Positions 27,028 through 35,262 of a stretch of 64,000 nucleotides of DNA are shown one piece after another. Source of the DNA: Bradyrhizobium tropiciagri (GTDB taxonomy: Bacteria; Pseudomonadota; Alphaproteobacteria; Rhizobiales; Xanthobacteraceae); assembly GCF_018130545.1 (NCBI RefSeq), contig NZ_JAFCKF010000001.1, forward strand, positions 62,001 to 126,000. The letters are read 5' to 3'. The notes under the pieces are model-generated. The model saw only the letters and a program-made list of their open reading frames with translations, did no database searches and was not told the DNA's origin. Each line of letters opens with the position of its first letter. Position 1 is the stretch's first letter. Both the position numbers and the translations under genes were made by a program.

Positions 27028-28071
27028 GTGACTGCTGTTGGCAACGAGGTTTCGGCAAGGACAAATCCTGCAAGGACAAATCCTGCGCGGGCGAGGCTGA
27101 AGGATTTCGCGCGCGTCGCAACCGCACGCGTCGACGACGCGGCTGAAGCGATCGGCCGCATCTTCTGTCCGCACGACCTGACGCCGGTCGATCATTCGGA
27201 TCGCGATTTCTCCGCGCACCACAATTGCGCTGACTTCGACGGCTTCTCCGTCAACTATGTCGCCTATGGCGGATCGGTCGCGATCAATCCCGGTTGTCTC
27301 GACCGCTTCTTCCTGTTGCAGATGCCGCTGTCCGGCTCGGCCTCGGTGCGGACCGCCGCGCGCGAGCTCACCACCGGGCCGCAACACTGCGCGTCGTTGT
27401 TATCGCCGACGATTCCAACCGAGATGACCTGGCGCGATGACTGCGCCCAGCTCATCATTCTGCTCGACCGCAAGCTGGTCGAGCATCGCGCCGCGGCGCT
27501 TGGCGGCGTGGCGGTGCGGCCGGTCGAGTTCGATCCGGCCGTCGCGCTGAACGGGCCGCTCGGGCAAACGTTCTCGGCCAGGATCGAACATCTCGTGACG
27601 ACGGCCGAGCAGCTCGGGCCGCACCGCACGCTGTCCGCGGTGGCAGCGGCGGACTGGCGCGAGACGCTTCTCAACACCTTGCTCAACGAGCAGCGGCACA
27701 GCCTGAGCGCAACGATCGATGTGTTCAACGGCCGCACCGAGGCCCAGCCGGCGGCGCTGAAGCGCGTACGCGCCTATCTGGAGAGCCGCGCGACCGAACC
27801 GCTGGATCTCGCCGAGCTTGCCGAGATCGCAGGCACCGGCGTCCGCGCGCTGCAACTCGGTTTCCGCCGCCACTTCGGCACCACCGTCTCCGAGATGTTG
27901 CTCGACATCCGCCTCGCCCATCTCAACGCCCGCCTCAAGACGGCGCGACCGGGCGAACGCATCGTCGATATCGCCTTCGACCTCGGCTTCACCCATCTGA
28001 GCCGGATGGCAAGCGCCTACCGTGCCAAGTTCGGCGAGAGCCCGAAGGCGACCCTGCACCGGCTGAGCTGA
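27028..28071 (+). CDS. AraC family transcriptional regulator (AraC-binding-like sensor)
   Basis: A 347-residue regulator with a GTG start at 27028. After a short Arg/Ala-rich leader the sensor domain begins near DFSAHHNCADFDGFSVNYV, and the C-terminal DNA-binding domain reads LDLAELAEIAGTGVRALQLGFRRHFG and VDIAFDLGFTHLSRMASAYRAKFGESP. The leader contains a five-residue duplication (TNPAR twice) encoded by a perfect 15-base tandem repeat at 27056-27085. The true start could therefore be later. It is divergent from the cupin/monooxygenase genes across a 250-base gap and probably regulates them. Confidence 0.85.
   Translation: MTAVGNEVSARTNPARTNPARARLKDFARVATARVDDAAEAIGRIFCPHDLTPVDHSDRDFSAHHNCADFDGFSVNYVAYGGSVAINPGCLDRFFLLQMPLSGSASVRTAARELTTGPQHCASLLSPTIPTEMTWRDDCAQLIILLDRKLVEHRAAALGGVAVRPVEFDPAVALNGPLGQTFSARIEHLVTTAEQLGPHRTLSAVAAADWRETLLNTLLNEQRHSLSATIDVFNGRTEAQPAALKRVRAYLESRATEPLDLAELAEIAGTGVRALQLGFRRHFGTTVSEMLLDIRLAHLNARLKTARPGERIVDIAFDLGFTHLSRMASAYRAKFGESPKATLHRLS
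27056..27085. repeat. Perfect 15-base tandem duplication
   Basis: CAAGGACAAATCCTG occurs at 27056-27070 and again at 27071-27085 with no mismatch. It lies inside the N-terminal leader of the AraC gene, keeps the frame and adds five residues. Probably a recent slippage or duplication event. Confidence 0.9.
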
Positions 28072-28167
28072 GCGGCAGTTCCGATCGGCACGTCCGGCCC
28101 TGCCCATCCGGCCAGTTTCGCGACCGGCCGCCAGATCCCAGATTGAGGGAAGCCAACGGAGTTTCCC

Positions 28168-29034
28168 ATGACCGAACCGAATATCCTTTCCTCGCTGTCA
28201 TCAGCCCTTGCGGAGACCATCGCGCGCACTGCGCCTGCGATCGTCGCCGTGCATTCGCATCGCGCCCGCGCCTCCGGCTTTGTCTGGAAGTCAGGCCTGA
28301 TCGTAACCGCCGACGAAGCGCTCGCCGACGAGGGCGAGATCGAAATCCAGTTCGCCGACGGAAGCCGCAAGGCAGCGACCGTCGCCGGACGCGACCACAC
28401 CACCGACGTCGCCTTGTTGCGCGCCGATGGCGATGTCGCGCCGGTCAAGCTGTCAACCGACATCCCGCCGCTGGGATCGCTCGCGGTGATCGTCGCGGCC
28501 GACCGCGGCGCGGCGAGCGCGCGGCTCGGCATGGTCGCGTTGTCGGGGCCTGGCTGGCGCAGCCTGCGCGGTGGCGAGATCGACGCGCGGATCGAGCTCG
28601 ACGTCGGGCTGCGGCACAGCCAGCAGGGCGGGCTGGCGCTGAATGCAGCGGGTGAGCCGTTCGGCATGGCCGTGCTCGGCCCGCGCCGCGTACTGACGAT
28701 TCCATCCGCCACCATCGAGCGGGTCGCGGCCCAGCTCGAAAAGAGCGGCCGTATCGCGCGCGGATATCTCGGCGTCGGGCTGCAGCCGGTCCGTCTCGAC
28801 GACGGTCTCGGCGCGATGGTGATGAATGTCGACAAGGCCGGCCCGTCGGCTGCCGCCGGCATCCGCCAGGGCGACGTGATCGTTGCCGTCAACGGCGAGA
28901 AACTGTCGGGCGTGCGGGCGCTGTCGCGCGGCCTCGGGCCGCAGAGTGTCGGCAGTGTCGTCGAGCTGACGGTGCATCGCGGCGGCGAACCGTTGAACGT
29001 CAAGGTCACGGTCGGTGAGAGGCCTGAAACGTGA
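28168..29034 (+). CDS. Trypsin-like (DegP/HtrA-related) PDZ protein with degenerate catalytic site
   Basis: A 288-residue protein with an HtrA-type protease fold (residues about 15-185) and a C-terminal PDZ domain (GYLGVGLQPV to the end; carboxylate-binding YLGV). Compared with DegP, the catalytic His region reads LIVTADEALAD with no His, the Asp region DHTTDVALLR is kept, and the Ser region G-N-S-G-G-A-L reads S-Q-Q-G-G-L-A, so Ser is lost. No signal peptide is visible. It is therefore probably a cytosolic non-proteolytic binding protein. Its stop overlaps the LuxR-type gene (GTGA), coupling the two. Confidence 0.85.
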   Translation: MTEPNILSSLSSALAETIARTAPAIVAVHSHRARASGFVWKSGLIVTADEALADEGEIEIQFADGSRKAATVAGRDHTTDVALLRADGDVAPVKLSTDIPPLGSLAVIVAADRGAASARLGMVALSGPGWRSLRGGEIDARIELDVGLRHSQQGGLALNAAGEPFGMAVLGPRRVLTIPSATIERVAAQLEKSGRIARGYLGVGLQPVRLDDGLGAMVMNVDKAGPSAAAGIRQGDVIVAVNGEKLSGVRALSRGLGPQSVGSVVELTVHRGGEPLNVKVTVGERPET

Positions 29035-29405
29035 GTGATGAGCCTGCCTCCGATATCGTGATTGCGCTCGAGATCGACGATCCCGTGCTGGCCGACCGGC
29101 TGGCGACCCTGCTCGGCAGCGTCGCCGGCCTGCGGCTTGCCGCGCCGGGCGAGCGGGCGACCGCTGCGATCGTCGCGCGCAACCGCGAGGCAGCCAGTAA
29201 CAGCGACTTCGAGCTGACGCCGCGCGAGCTCGACGTGCTGGCGCTGCTGGCCGAAGGCGCATCCAACAAGATGATCGCGCAGCGGCTCGGGATTTCCGTC
29301 CACACCGCCAAGTTTCACGTCGGCTCTCTGCTCGACAAGCTCGACGCCACCGGCCGCACCGACGCTGTCGCGCATGCGGCGCGGCGCGGGGTGATCAATT
29401 TGTGA
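29031..29405 (+). CDS. LuxR-type helix-turn-helix regulator with a shortened receiver-like N-terminus
   Basis: A 124-residue protein. Residues 60-122 form a GerE/LuxR DNA-binding domain (ELTPRELDVLALLAEGASNKMIAQRLGISVHTAKFHVGSLLDKL). The N-terminal 55 residues begin like a response-regulator receiver (IVIALEIDDPVLADRLATLL) but stop far short of the usual 120 residues and contain no phosphoacceptor Asp in AAIVARNRE. The GTG start overlaps the upstream stop. It may be controlled by the PDZ protein rather than by phosphorylation, which is inference. Confidence 0.85.
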   Translation: MSDEPASDIVIALEIDDPVLADRLATLLGSVAGLRLAAPGERATAAIVARNREAASNSDFELTPRELDVLALLAEGASNKMIAQRLGISVHTAKFHVGSLLDKLDATGRTDAVAHAARRGVINL

Positions 29406-29445
29406 GAGGTGGACGCCGTTGACGGTGCACGGAGGTCTCTCCACC

Positions 29446-29569
29446 CGTCGTCCCTGCGAAAGCAGGGACCCATAACCACCGCCTTGTGTAGCGGAATTCG
29501 CTGGGGCCACAGCGTCGCACAACAACTGCACCCCGTGGTTATGGCTCCCGGGTCAAGCCCGGGACGACA
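29446..29569. repeat. Composite inverted repeat, Bradyrhizobium-type intergenic element
   Basis: Left arm 29447-29479 contains GTCGTCCC, a small TGCGAAAGCA hairpin, GGGACCCATAACCAC. The right arm 29535-29568 contains GTGGTTATGG, CTCCCGGG, TCAAG, CCCGGGACGAC. The arms are inverted copies of each other around 55 unrelated bases. With its flanks this fills the 340-base gap between the LuxR-type gene and the small gene at 29745; the remaining bases show no gene. Confidence 0.75.
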
Positions 29570-29744
29570 GTGAGTGTGTGGCACCATGTGTGAGCACAGC
29601 TCGCATTCCCGCGACATGATCTGCGCGAGCTTTGCGATAATTCCGCCATGCGAACCAGGCTTAGACCAAATGCGTAAGTAGTCGACCGGATATTGACGCG
29701 TTGCCGATCTGGTTATGCAAGCTCAGCTCACAAAAAGAAACGGC

Positions 29745-29957
29745 ATGAAGAAGCTGATCTATCGTCACCGGGACATTGACTACACGCTCACCAACACCGA
29801 ACCCGAGCTCTGGAGTTGGTCGTTCGAGATCGACGGCAAGGCCAGGCAAGGGGTCACGCGCGCGCGGCTCGACCTGCTGGCGCAGCGCCGGGTCTGCACG
29901 CTGATCGATCGCGAATTGAAGCGCGCGGGACGGACCAAGCCGAAAGCGCCTGATTGA
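29745..29957 (+). CDS. Small hypothetical protein
   Basis: A 70-residue basic protein, MKKLIYRHRDIDYTLTNTEP to RTKPKAPD, with no signal peptide and no membrane segment. The aromatic-rich middle (LWSWSFEIDGKARQG) followed by an Arg-rich helix looks like a folded small domain and not chance reading. The ATG at 29745 is chosen by the clean Lys-rich start; an in-frame ATG at 29715 would add ten residues. Neither has a strong ribosome-binding site. Convergent with the metallophosphoesterase gene. Family not recognised. Confidence 0.55.
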   Translation: MKKLIYRHRDIDYTLTNTEPELWSWSFEIDGKARQGVTRARLDLLAQRRVCTLIDRELKRAGRTKPKAPD

Positions 29958-30010
29958 AGCGCACACTGAGGCGCAGCGCAGTTCGCCGACGGAGCAGGTG
30001 CTGCCTTCGT

Positions 30011-31372
30011 TCAAGACAACGCGATGACCGCCGTCGCGACATCCAGCCGTGGTCCGGCATATCGCTTGTGATCAGGCCCGCCCTCGCCGTAGCCGACGCG
30101 CCAGTCGCGCGGCCATGAGAATCGCTCGAGCCCGGTCGCCGAGATCGCCATGCACGACGTCCAGCGCACCTCGCCCCTGTGCCGCCACAGCACGCCGCCC
30201 GGACCCATGTCCGGATAGAGGGCGACATCGAGGTCGAAATCGCCGTCGGCGCCGAGATCGGGACCGACCCAATAATGCGGACTGCGCCCCTGCTCGCGCC
30301 CGAGGATCAACGTGAGCGTCTGGTTTGGTCCGCGCAAGCCGAGCCACAGCGGCGCAATCATGTCCGGCACGGGCGTGCAGAGCAACGTTTGCGGGGCGGC
30401 GACGGCGGCGGCGGTGCGGCCCGACAATTTCAGGGCAACGACCGTCCCGCGCGCCGGCATCCCCGATAGCGGTGCAACGCTGGTGCCGCGCGGCAGCGGC
30501 GACCACGCGGCGTTGTCGAGGGATGGCTGCGGCCACACGAGCTGCTCGCGCACGACACAATCGGTATCGAGCACCTGATAGCGCAGGCCGTGCTGATCGA
30601 GCGCCGCCTGCACGCAATGTAGATACTCGACGCCTTCGGGCATCCGGTGCGCGGTGCCCGCGCCTGCGGTGCAGATCTGCAGCACGCCGCGATGGACCTG
30701 AACGTCGAAGGCGAGGATGTGGCTGCACAGATAGGCGGTGACGTCGGCACGCACCAGGATATCCCAGAACCGTGCGCCGTATTCGTGGCCGATCTCGCGC
30801 TGATAGCTGCCGCTGAAGCCGTTGATCGGGTAGACGGGATGATGGCCGAGCACGAGCTTGTGCCTCGCGTCCTTGTGCTGTTCGAGCACCGCTTGCAGCC
30901 AGTCGGTCTCGACATGCCCCTCGCCGCCGAGGCCGCTCCACAGTGTGTGCACGAACACCATCACGAGATCGTCGCGGCGCACCCAGTAGGACAGCCCCTC
31001 CTGTCCGGGCGGGCCGTTGCGCGGCAGCTTCAGCACGTCGCGAAACACCGCCTCGCTCGTCTCGTCATAGGTGGTGTGGTTGCCGGTCGTGTGCCACAGC
31101 GGCGTCGCACGCCGATCGAGCCAGCTCATCTCGACCTCGAACCAATGCCGCCATTGCGCGCGCAACGCGTCGACGTCAGTGGTGAGGCCGATGATCTCGT
31201 CGCCGGGGAACAGAATGAATTCGGGCGCCGGATGCAGCCGGCGCACCACATCGTTCACCGACGCGAAGGTGCGCTCATGCGGCGCGCCGGGAACGCCCGA
31301 ACAGGCGTCGGCATAGATCACGAACCGGTGGCCCGGATTCGCCGGCAGCAGGGACGGGATTCGATCACGCAT
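30011..31372 (-). CDS. Metallophosphoesterase family protein with C-terminal sandwich domain
   Basis: A 453-residue protein. The calcineurin-like phosphoesterase core shows FPGDEIIG near residue 56, TTGNHTTYDE near 93-102, LGHHPVYP near 175-182 and CSHILAFDVQ near 215, which supply most of the dinuclear metal ligands. The first motif, normally D-x-H, reads YADACSG near residue 20, so one ligand may be changed. After residue 280 a beta-rich region (LILGREQGRSPHYWVG, FDLDVALYPDMG) looks like a LamG or similar accessory domain. No signal peptide. Substrate unknown. Confidence 0.82.
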   Translation of the reverse strand: MRDRIPSLLPANPGHRFVIYADACSGVPGAPHERTFASVNDVVRRLHPAPEFILFPGDEIIGLTTDVDALRAQWRHWFEVEMSWLDRRATPLWHTTGNHTTYDETSEAVFRDVLKLPRNGPPGQEGLSYWVRRDDLVMVFVHTLWSGLGGEGHVETDWLQAVLEQHKDARHKLVLGHHPVYPINGFSGSYQREIGHEYGARFWDILVRADVTAYLCSHILAFDVQVHRGVLQICTAGAGTAHRMPEGVEYLHCVQAALDQHGLRYQVLDTDCVVREQLVWPQPSLDNAAWSPLPRGTSVAPLSGMPARGTVVALKLSGRTAAAVAAPQTLLCTPVPDMIAPLWLGLRGPNQTLTLILGREQGRSPHYWVGPDLGADGDFDLDVALYPDMGPGGVLWRHRGEVRWTSCMAISATGLERFSWPRDWRVGYGEGGPDHKRYAGPRLDVATAVIALS

Positions 31373-31547
31373 GGCCGGATCGTATGGTGAAGGGGCGCTT
31401 CATGCGATGACCATGCCACAATCGCGAGCAAACCACACCAAGACGTGACGCTGCGGAAAAGCTGGTCTGCCAGGAGGTGCTAGGCGAGGTCGCACCAAAC
31501 TGCTAGCGTTTCGCGCTTCAGATTGCCTTACTCGAGGATCGGAGCAA

Positions 31548-32966
31548 ATGGACAACCGTAGTGATGTTTGGCGCGGCGTCGACACCATCAAGCCGCGTTT
31601 CATCGAATTGAGCGACCGGGTCTGGGCGATGCCCGAGGTCTGCTACACCGAGGCACGCTCCTCCGCCGAACATCTGGCCGAACTGCGCCATCAGGGATTC
31701 CGCATCACCGAGAACGTCGCCGACATTCCGACGGCCGTGATGGGGGAATGGGGCGAAGGCGGACCGGTGATCGCGTTCCTCGGCGAATATGACGCCCTGC
31801 CCGGGCTCAGCCAGGAGGCCGGCATCGCCGAACATCGTCCGGTCGAGAGCGGCGGCCACGGTCATGGCTGCGGCCATAATCTGCTCGGCTCCTCCGCGCT
31901 GCTGGCCGCAACCGCGGTGAAGGACTGGCTCGCCGCCAACAAGGTGCCGGGCCGGGTGCGCTATTACGGCTGTCCCGCCGAGGAAGGCGGCGCGGCCAAG
32001 GCCTTCATGGTGCGCTGTGGCGCGTTCGAGGATGCCGACATCGCGATCACCTGGCATCCGCACAGCTTCTGGGAGGTGGCGGTGACGCCGTCGCTCGCCA
32101 ACACCCGCGCCGATTTCATCTTCACCGGGCGGACCTCGCATGCCGCGGCCTCGCCGCATCTCGGCCGCAGCGCGCTCGATGCGGTGGAATTGATGAATGT
32201 CGGCGTCAACTACATGCGCGAGCACATGCCGAGCGATGCGCGGGTGCATTACGCGCTGCTCGACACCGGCGGGATTGCGCCGAACGTGGTGCAGGCCCAT
32301 GCCCGCGTCCGCTATTCGATCCGCGCCCGCGACCTGCCCGGCATGAACGAGCTGGTCGAGCGCGTGCACAAGATCGCACAGGGCGCGGCGCTGATGACCG
32401 AGACCAAGGTCGAGATGAAGATCATCTCGGCGGTCTCCAACATCCTGCCCAACACGCCGCTGGAACAGACGCTGCACCGGATCATGGAAGACCTCGGCCC
32501 ACCGCATTTCGACGATGCCGACAAGGATTTCGCCGGCAAGATCCGCGCGACCCTGACCGACAAGGACATCGCCTCGGTGTATTATGCGATCGGCATGGAG
32601 CCGACCGAGCGGCCGCTGGCCGATTTCCTGGTGCCGATGGATGCGAAGCGCAACCCGCTGATCGGCTCGACCGATGTCGGCGACGTCAGCTGGGTGGTGC
32701 CGACCGTGCAGGTCCACGCACCGACGGTTGCGATCGGCACGCCGTTCCACACCTGGCAGGTTGTGGCGCAGGGCAAGACCCCGGCCGCGCACAAGGCGAT
32801 GGTGCAGGCCGCCAAGGCAATGGCCGGATTAGGCGTCAAGGCGCTGCTCGAGCCCGAGCTGATCGCGGCCGCCAAGGCTGACCTCAAGAAGCGGACCACA
32901 AGAACGCCCTATGTCAGCCCGCTGCCGGCGAATGTTGCACCGCCGTTGGATATGTCGGTCGCCTGA
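31548..32966 (+). CDS. M20 family amidohydrolase (AbgB-like)
   Basis: A 472-residue metallopeptidase of the M20 family resembling AbgB, the p-aminobenzoyl-glutamate hydrolase subunit. The metal-binding regions are FLGEYDALPGLSQ near residues 77-89, GHGHGCGHNLLGSSAL near 103-118, and PAEEGGAAKAF near 143-153, with a dimerisation insert containing FTGRTSHAAASPHLGRSA. No signal peptide, so it acts in the cytosol. GGAG lies 4 bases before the ATG. It precedes a five-gene peptide transporter on the same strand after a 357-base gap, suggesting hydrolysis of an imported amide. Confidence 0.88.
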   Translation: MDNRSDVWRGVDTIKPRFIELSDRVWAMPEVCYTEARSSAEHLAELRHQGFRITENVADIPTAVMGEWGEGGPVIAFLGEYDALPGLSQEAGIAEHRPVESGGHGHGCGHNLLGSSALLAATAVKDWLAANKVPGRVRYYGCPAEEGGAAKAFMVRCGAFEDADIAITWHPHSFWEVAVTPSLANTRADFIFTGRTSHAAASPHLGRSALDAVELMNVGVNYMREHMPSDARVHYALLDTGGIAPNVVQAHARVRYSIRARDLPGMNELVERVHKIAQGAALMTETKVEMKIISAVSNILPNTPLEQTLHRIMEDLGPPHFDDADKDFAGKIRATLTDKDIASVYYAIGMEPTERPLADFLVPMDAKRNPLIGSTDVGDVSWVVPTVQVHAPTVAIGTPFHTWQVVAQGKTPAAHKAMVQAAKAMAGLGVKALLEPELIAAAKADLKKRTTRTPYVSPLPANVAPPLDMSVA

Positions 32967-33025
32967 GGGCTGCGTCTCAAGGGCCGGGCCAGCGCATCGG
33001 AGCGAGGCCCGGCTGGAGCCTCATT

Positions 33026-33082
33026 TTCCGATTGGATCGGAACGAGACGCTCTTTTTTGTTTGCGTGGCAAAAAAGCATCTC
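33026..33082. terminator. Two adjacent hairpins with T/A-rich arms downstream of the M20 gene
   Basis: TTCCGAT (33026-33032) pairs with ATCGGAA (33036-33042), immediately followed by GAGACGCTCTTTTTTG (33044-33059) which pairs with CAAAAAAGCATCTC (33069-33082) with one mismatch and one bulge group. The U-tract inside the second stem and the location 60 bases after the stop suggest termination for the M20 gene; a leader role for the transporter operon is possible. The rest of the 357-base gap (33083-33323) shows no gene. Confidence 0.5.
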
Positions 33083-33323
33083 AGAACAAAGGATAACGAA
33101 CAAATTTTCCGCAGTGCGAGGCGCGCATAGGCGCGCTTTGGCGCCGATCTGCTGAACCGGTGTGCGGCTCGGCGCGGTTCTGCACAAGCGATAGCCAAAA
33201 GACCTAGGCGCTGTGACGCTGGAGCCGTTGACCTTCGCGGTCATTCGGTGTGCGATCTGCCGCCAGAACGGCGGCCGGTTCCAAGGCCCGCCGCAATCAC
33301 ACGTGAGCCGGACCGAGGGGACT

Positions 33324-35114
33324 ATGTTCGACAACAATCTGCGAGGCATGATCGACGACGTGAAGGACGGGCGGATGGATCGCCGCGCCTTCGTCAAGCG
33401 AATGATTGCGGTCGGCCTCACCGCGCCGATGGCAAACCAGATTTTGGCGATCGGCGGCGTCGCGATGGCGCAGAGCCCCAATCCCTACAAGCCGACCAAG
33501 CGCGGCGGCGGCGGCCCGCTGAAGCTGCTGTGGTGGCAGGGCCCGACCCTGCTCAATCCGCATTTCGCCACCGGAACCAAGGACCAGGACGGTTCGCGGC
33601 TGTTCTACGAGCCGCTCGCAAGCTGGGACGTCGACGGCCATCTCAATCCGATCCTCGCTGCGGAGATCCCCTCGATCCAGAACGGCGGGCTCTCCGCCGA
33701 TGCCAAGTCGGTGGTCTGGAAACTCAAGCCCGGCGTCAAATGGCATGACGGCAAGCCCTTCACCGCCGACGACGTGGTGTTCAACTGGGAATACGCCACC
33801 GACCCAGCGACGGCAGCCGTATCGAGCGGCACCTATTCCGGCATGACCGTCGAGAAGGTCGACGACCTCACGGTCCGCATCAAGTTCAAGGATCCGACGC
33901 CGTTCTGGGCCAACGCGTTCGTCGGCGCCTATGGCTGTATCATCCCGAAACATCTGTTCGCCGAGTACAAGGGCAGCAAGTCGCGTGAGGCGCCCAACAA
34001 CCTCAAGCCGGTCGGCACCAGCCCCTACAAGTTCGTCGAGTTCAAGCCGGGCGACCTGATCCGCGGTGAGATCAATCAAGACTACCACATGCCGAACCGG
34101 CCCTATTTCGACACGATCGAGATGAAGGGCGGCGGCGATGCCGTGTCGGCGGCACGCGCCGTGATCCAGACCGGAGAATATGATTTCGCCTGGAACATCC
34201 AGGTCGAGGACGAGGTGTTGCTGCGGCTGGAAAAGGGCGGCAAGGGCAAGACGCTCTATGCCGTCGGCGGCGACATCGAATTCATCGCCATCAATTTCAC
34301 CGATCCGAATACCGAGGTCGACGGCGAACGTTCGTCGATCAAGACCAAGCACCCGATCCTGTCGGATCCGAAAGTACGTCAGGCGCTGGCGCTGCTGGTC
34401 GACCGCGAGTCCGTCAAGAAGGCGATCTACGGCCGCGCCGGCCGCACCACCGCCAACTATCTCAACGGCCCCGAGGAATTCGTCTCCAAGAACACCAAAT
34501 GGGAGTTCTCGGTCGAGAAGGCGAGCGCGCTGCTCGATCAGGCCGGCTGGAAGCCGGGCTCCGACGGCATCCGCGAGAAGGACGGCAAGAAGCTGAAGCT
34601 CTTGTACCAGACCTCGATCAACGGCCCGCGCCAGAAGACCCAGGCGATCGTCAAGCAGGCCTTCCAGAAGGCCGGCATCGACGTCGAGCTGAAATCGGTG
34701 GTGGCCTCGGTGTTCTTCTCGTCAGACGTCGCCAACCCCGACACCTATTCCAAGTTCTACGCCGACATCGAGATGTTCCAGATCCCGATGACGCAACCCG
34801 ATCCGGCCCTGCACATGCGCCGCTATCATTCGCGCAACGTCGCCACCAAGGAGAACAAGTGGCAGGGCAGCAACTTCCCGCGCTGGGTCAACAAGGATTT
34901 CGACGCCGCGGTCGATGCCGCCGACACCGAGACCGATCCGATCAAGCGGGCCGATCTCTACATCAAGTGCAACGATCTGATGTGGCAGGACACGGTCGTG
35001 ATCCCCGTGATGCATCGCCTCGCGGTGGAAGCCTGCTCCAATACGGTGCGGCCCGCGCTCTCCGGCTGGGCCAACCAAACCGACAATCTGCAAGACTGGT
35101 ATCGTGAAACCTGA
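33324..35114 (+). CDS. ABC transporter substrate-binding protein, peptide type (SBP family 5), Tat-exported
   Basis: A 596-residue extracytoplasmic solute receptor. The N-terminus contains MDRRAFVKRMIAVGLTAP with a twin-arginine followed by a hydrophobic stretch and MAQS cleavage region, fitting Tat export. The mature part has the family 5 hallmark LKPGVKWHDGKPFTADDVVFNWEY near residues 133-156 and the long two-lobe layout of DppA/OppA relatives. GAGGGG precedes the ATG by 5 bases. It heads a five-gene operon with permeases and two ATPases; the substrate is likely a peptide, amide or glycoside rather than a metal. Confidence 0.9.
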   Translation: MFDNNLRGMIDDVKDGRMDRRAFVKRMIAVGLTAPMANQILAIGGVAMAQSPNPYKPTKRGGGGPLKLLWWQGPTLLNPHFATGTKDQDGSRLFYEPLASWDVDGHLNPILAAEIPSIQNGGLSADAKSVVWKLKPGVKWHDGKPFTADDVVFNWEYATDPATAAVSSGTYSGMTVEKVDDLTVRIKFKDPTPFWANAFVGAYGCIIPKHLFAEYKGSKSREAPNNLKPVGTSPYKFVEFKPGDLIRGEINQDYHMPNRPYFDTIEMKGGGDAVSAARAVIQTGEYDFAWNIQVEDEVLLRLEKGGKGKTLYAVGGDIEFIAINFTDPNTEVDGERSSIKTKHPILSDPKVRQALALLVDRESVKKAIYGRAGRTTANYLNGPEEFVSKNTKWEFSVEKASALLDQAGWKPGSDGIREKDGKKLKLLYQTSINGPRQKTQAIVKQAFQKAGIDVELKSVVASVFFSSDVANPDTYSKFYADIEMFQIPMTQPDPALHMRRYHSRNVATKENKWQGSNFPRWVNKDFDAAVDAADTETDPIKRADLYIKCNDLMWQDTVVIPVMHRLAVEACSNTVRPALSGWANQTDNLQDWYRET

Positions 35115-35262
35115 GACGTGGGAGCACGCGACGCGGCCGGTTTGCCGGAGCGTCGCGCATTCCCTTCTTGTTTGCGCATGATCGTGCCGGACCACGGGCT
35201 TCGCCATTTCACTGACGCAGCCCATCCCGTGCACCATTGTGCTCCAGGCGGATTGTTCATCC

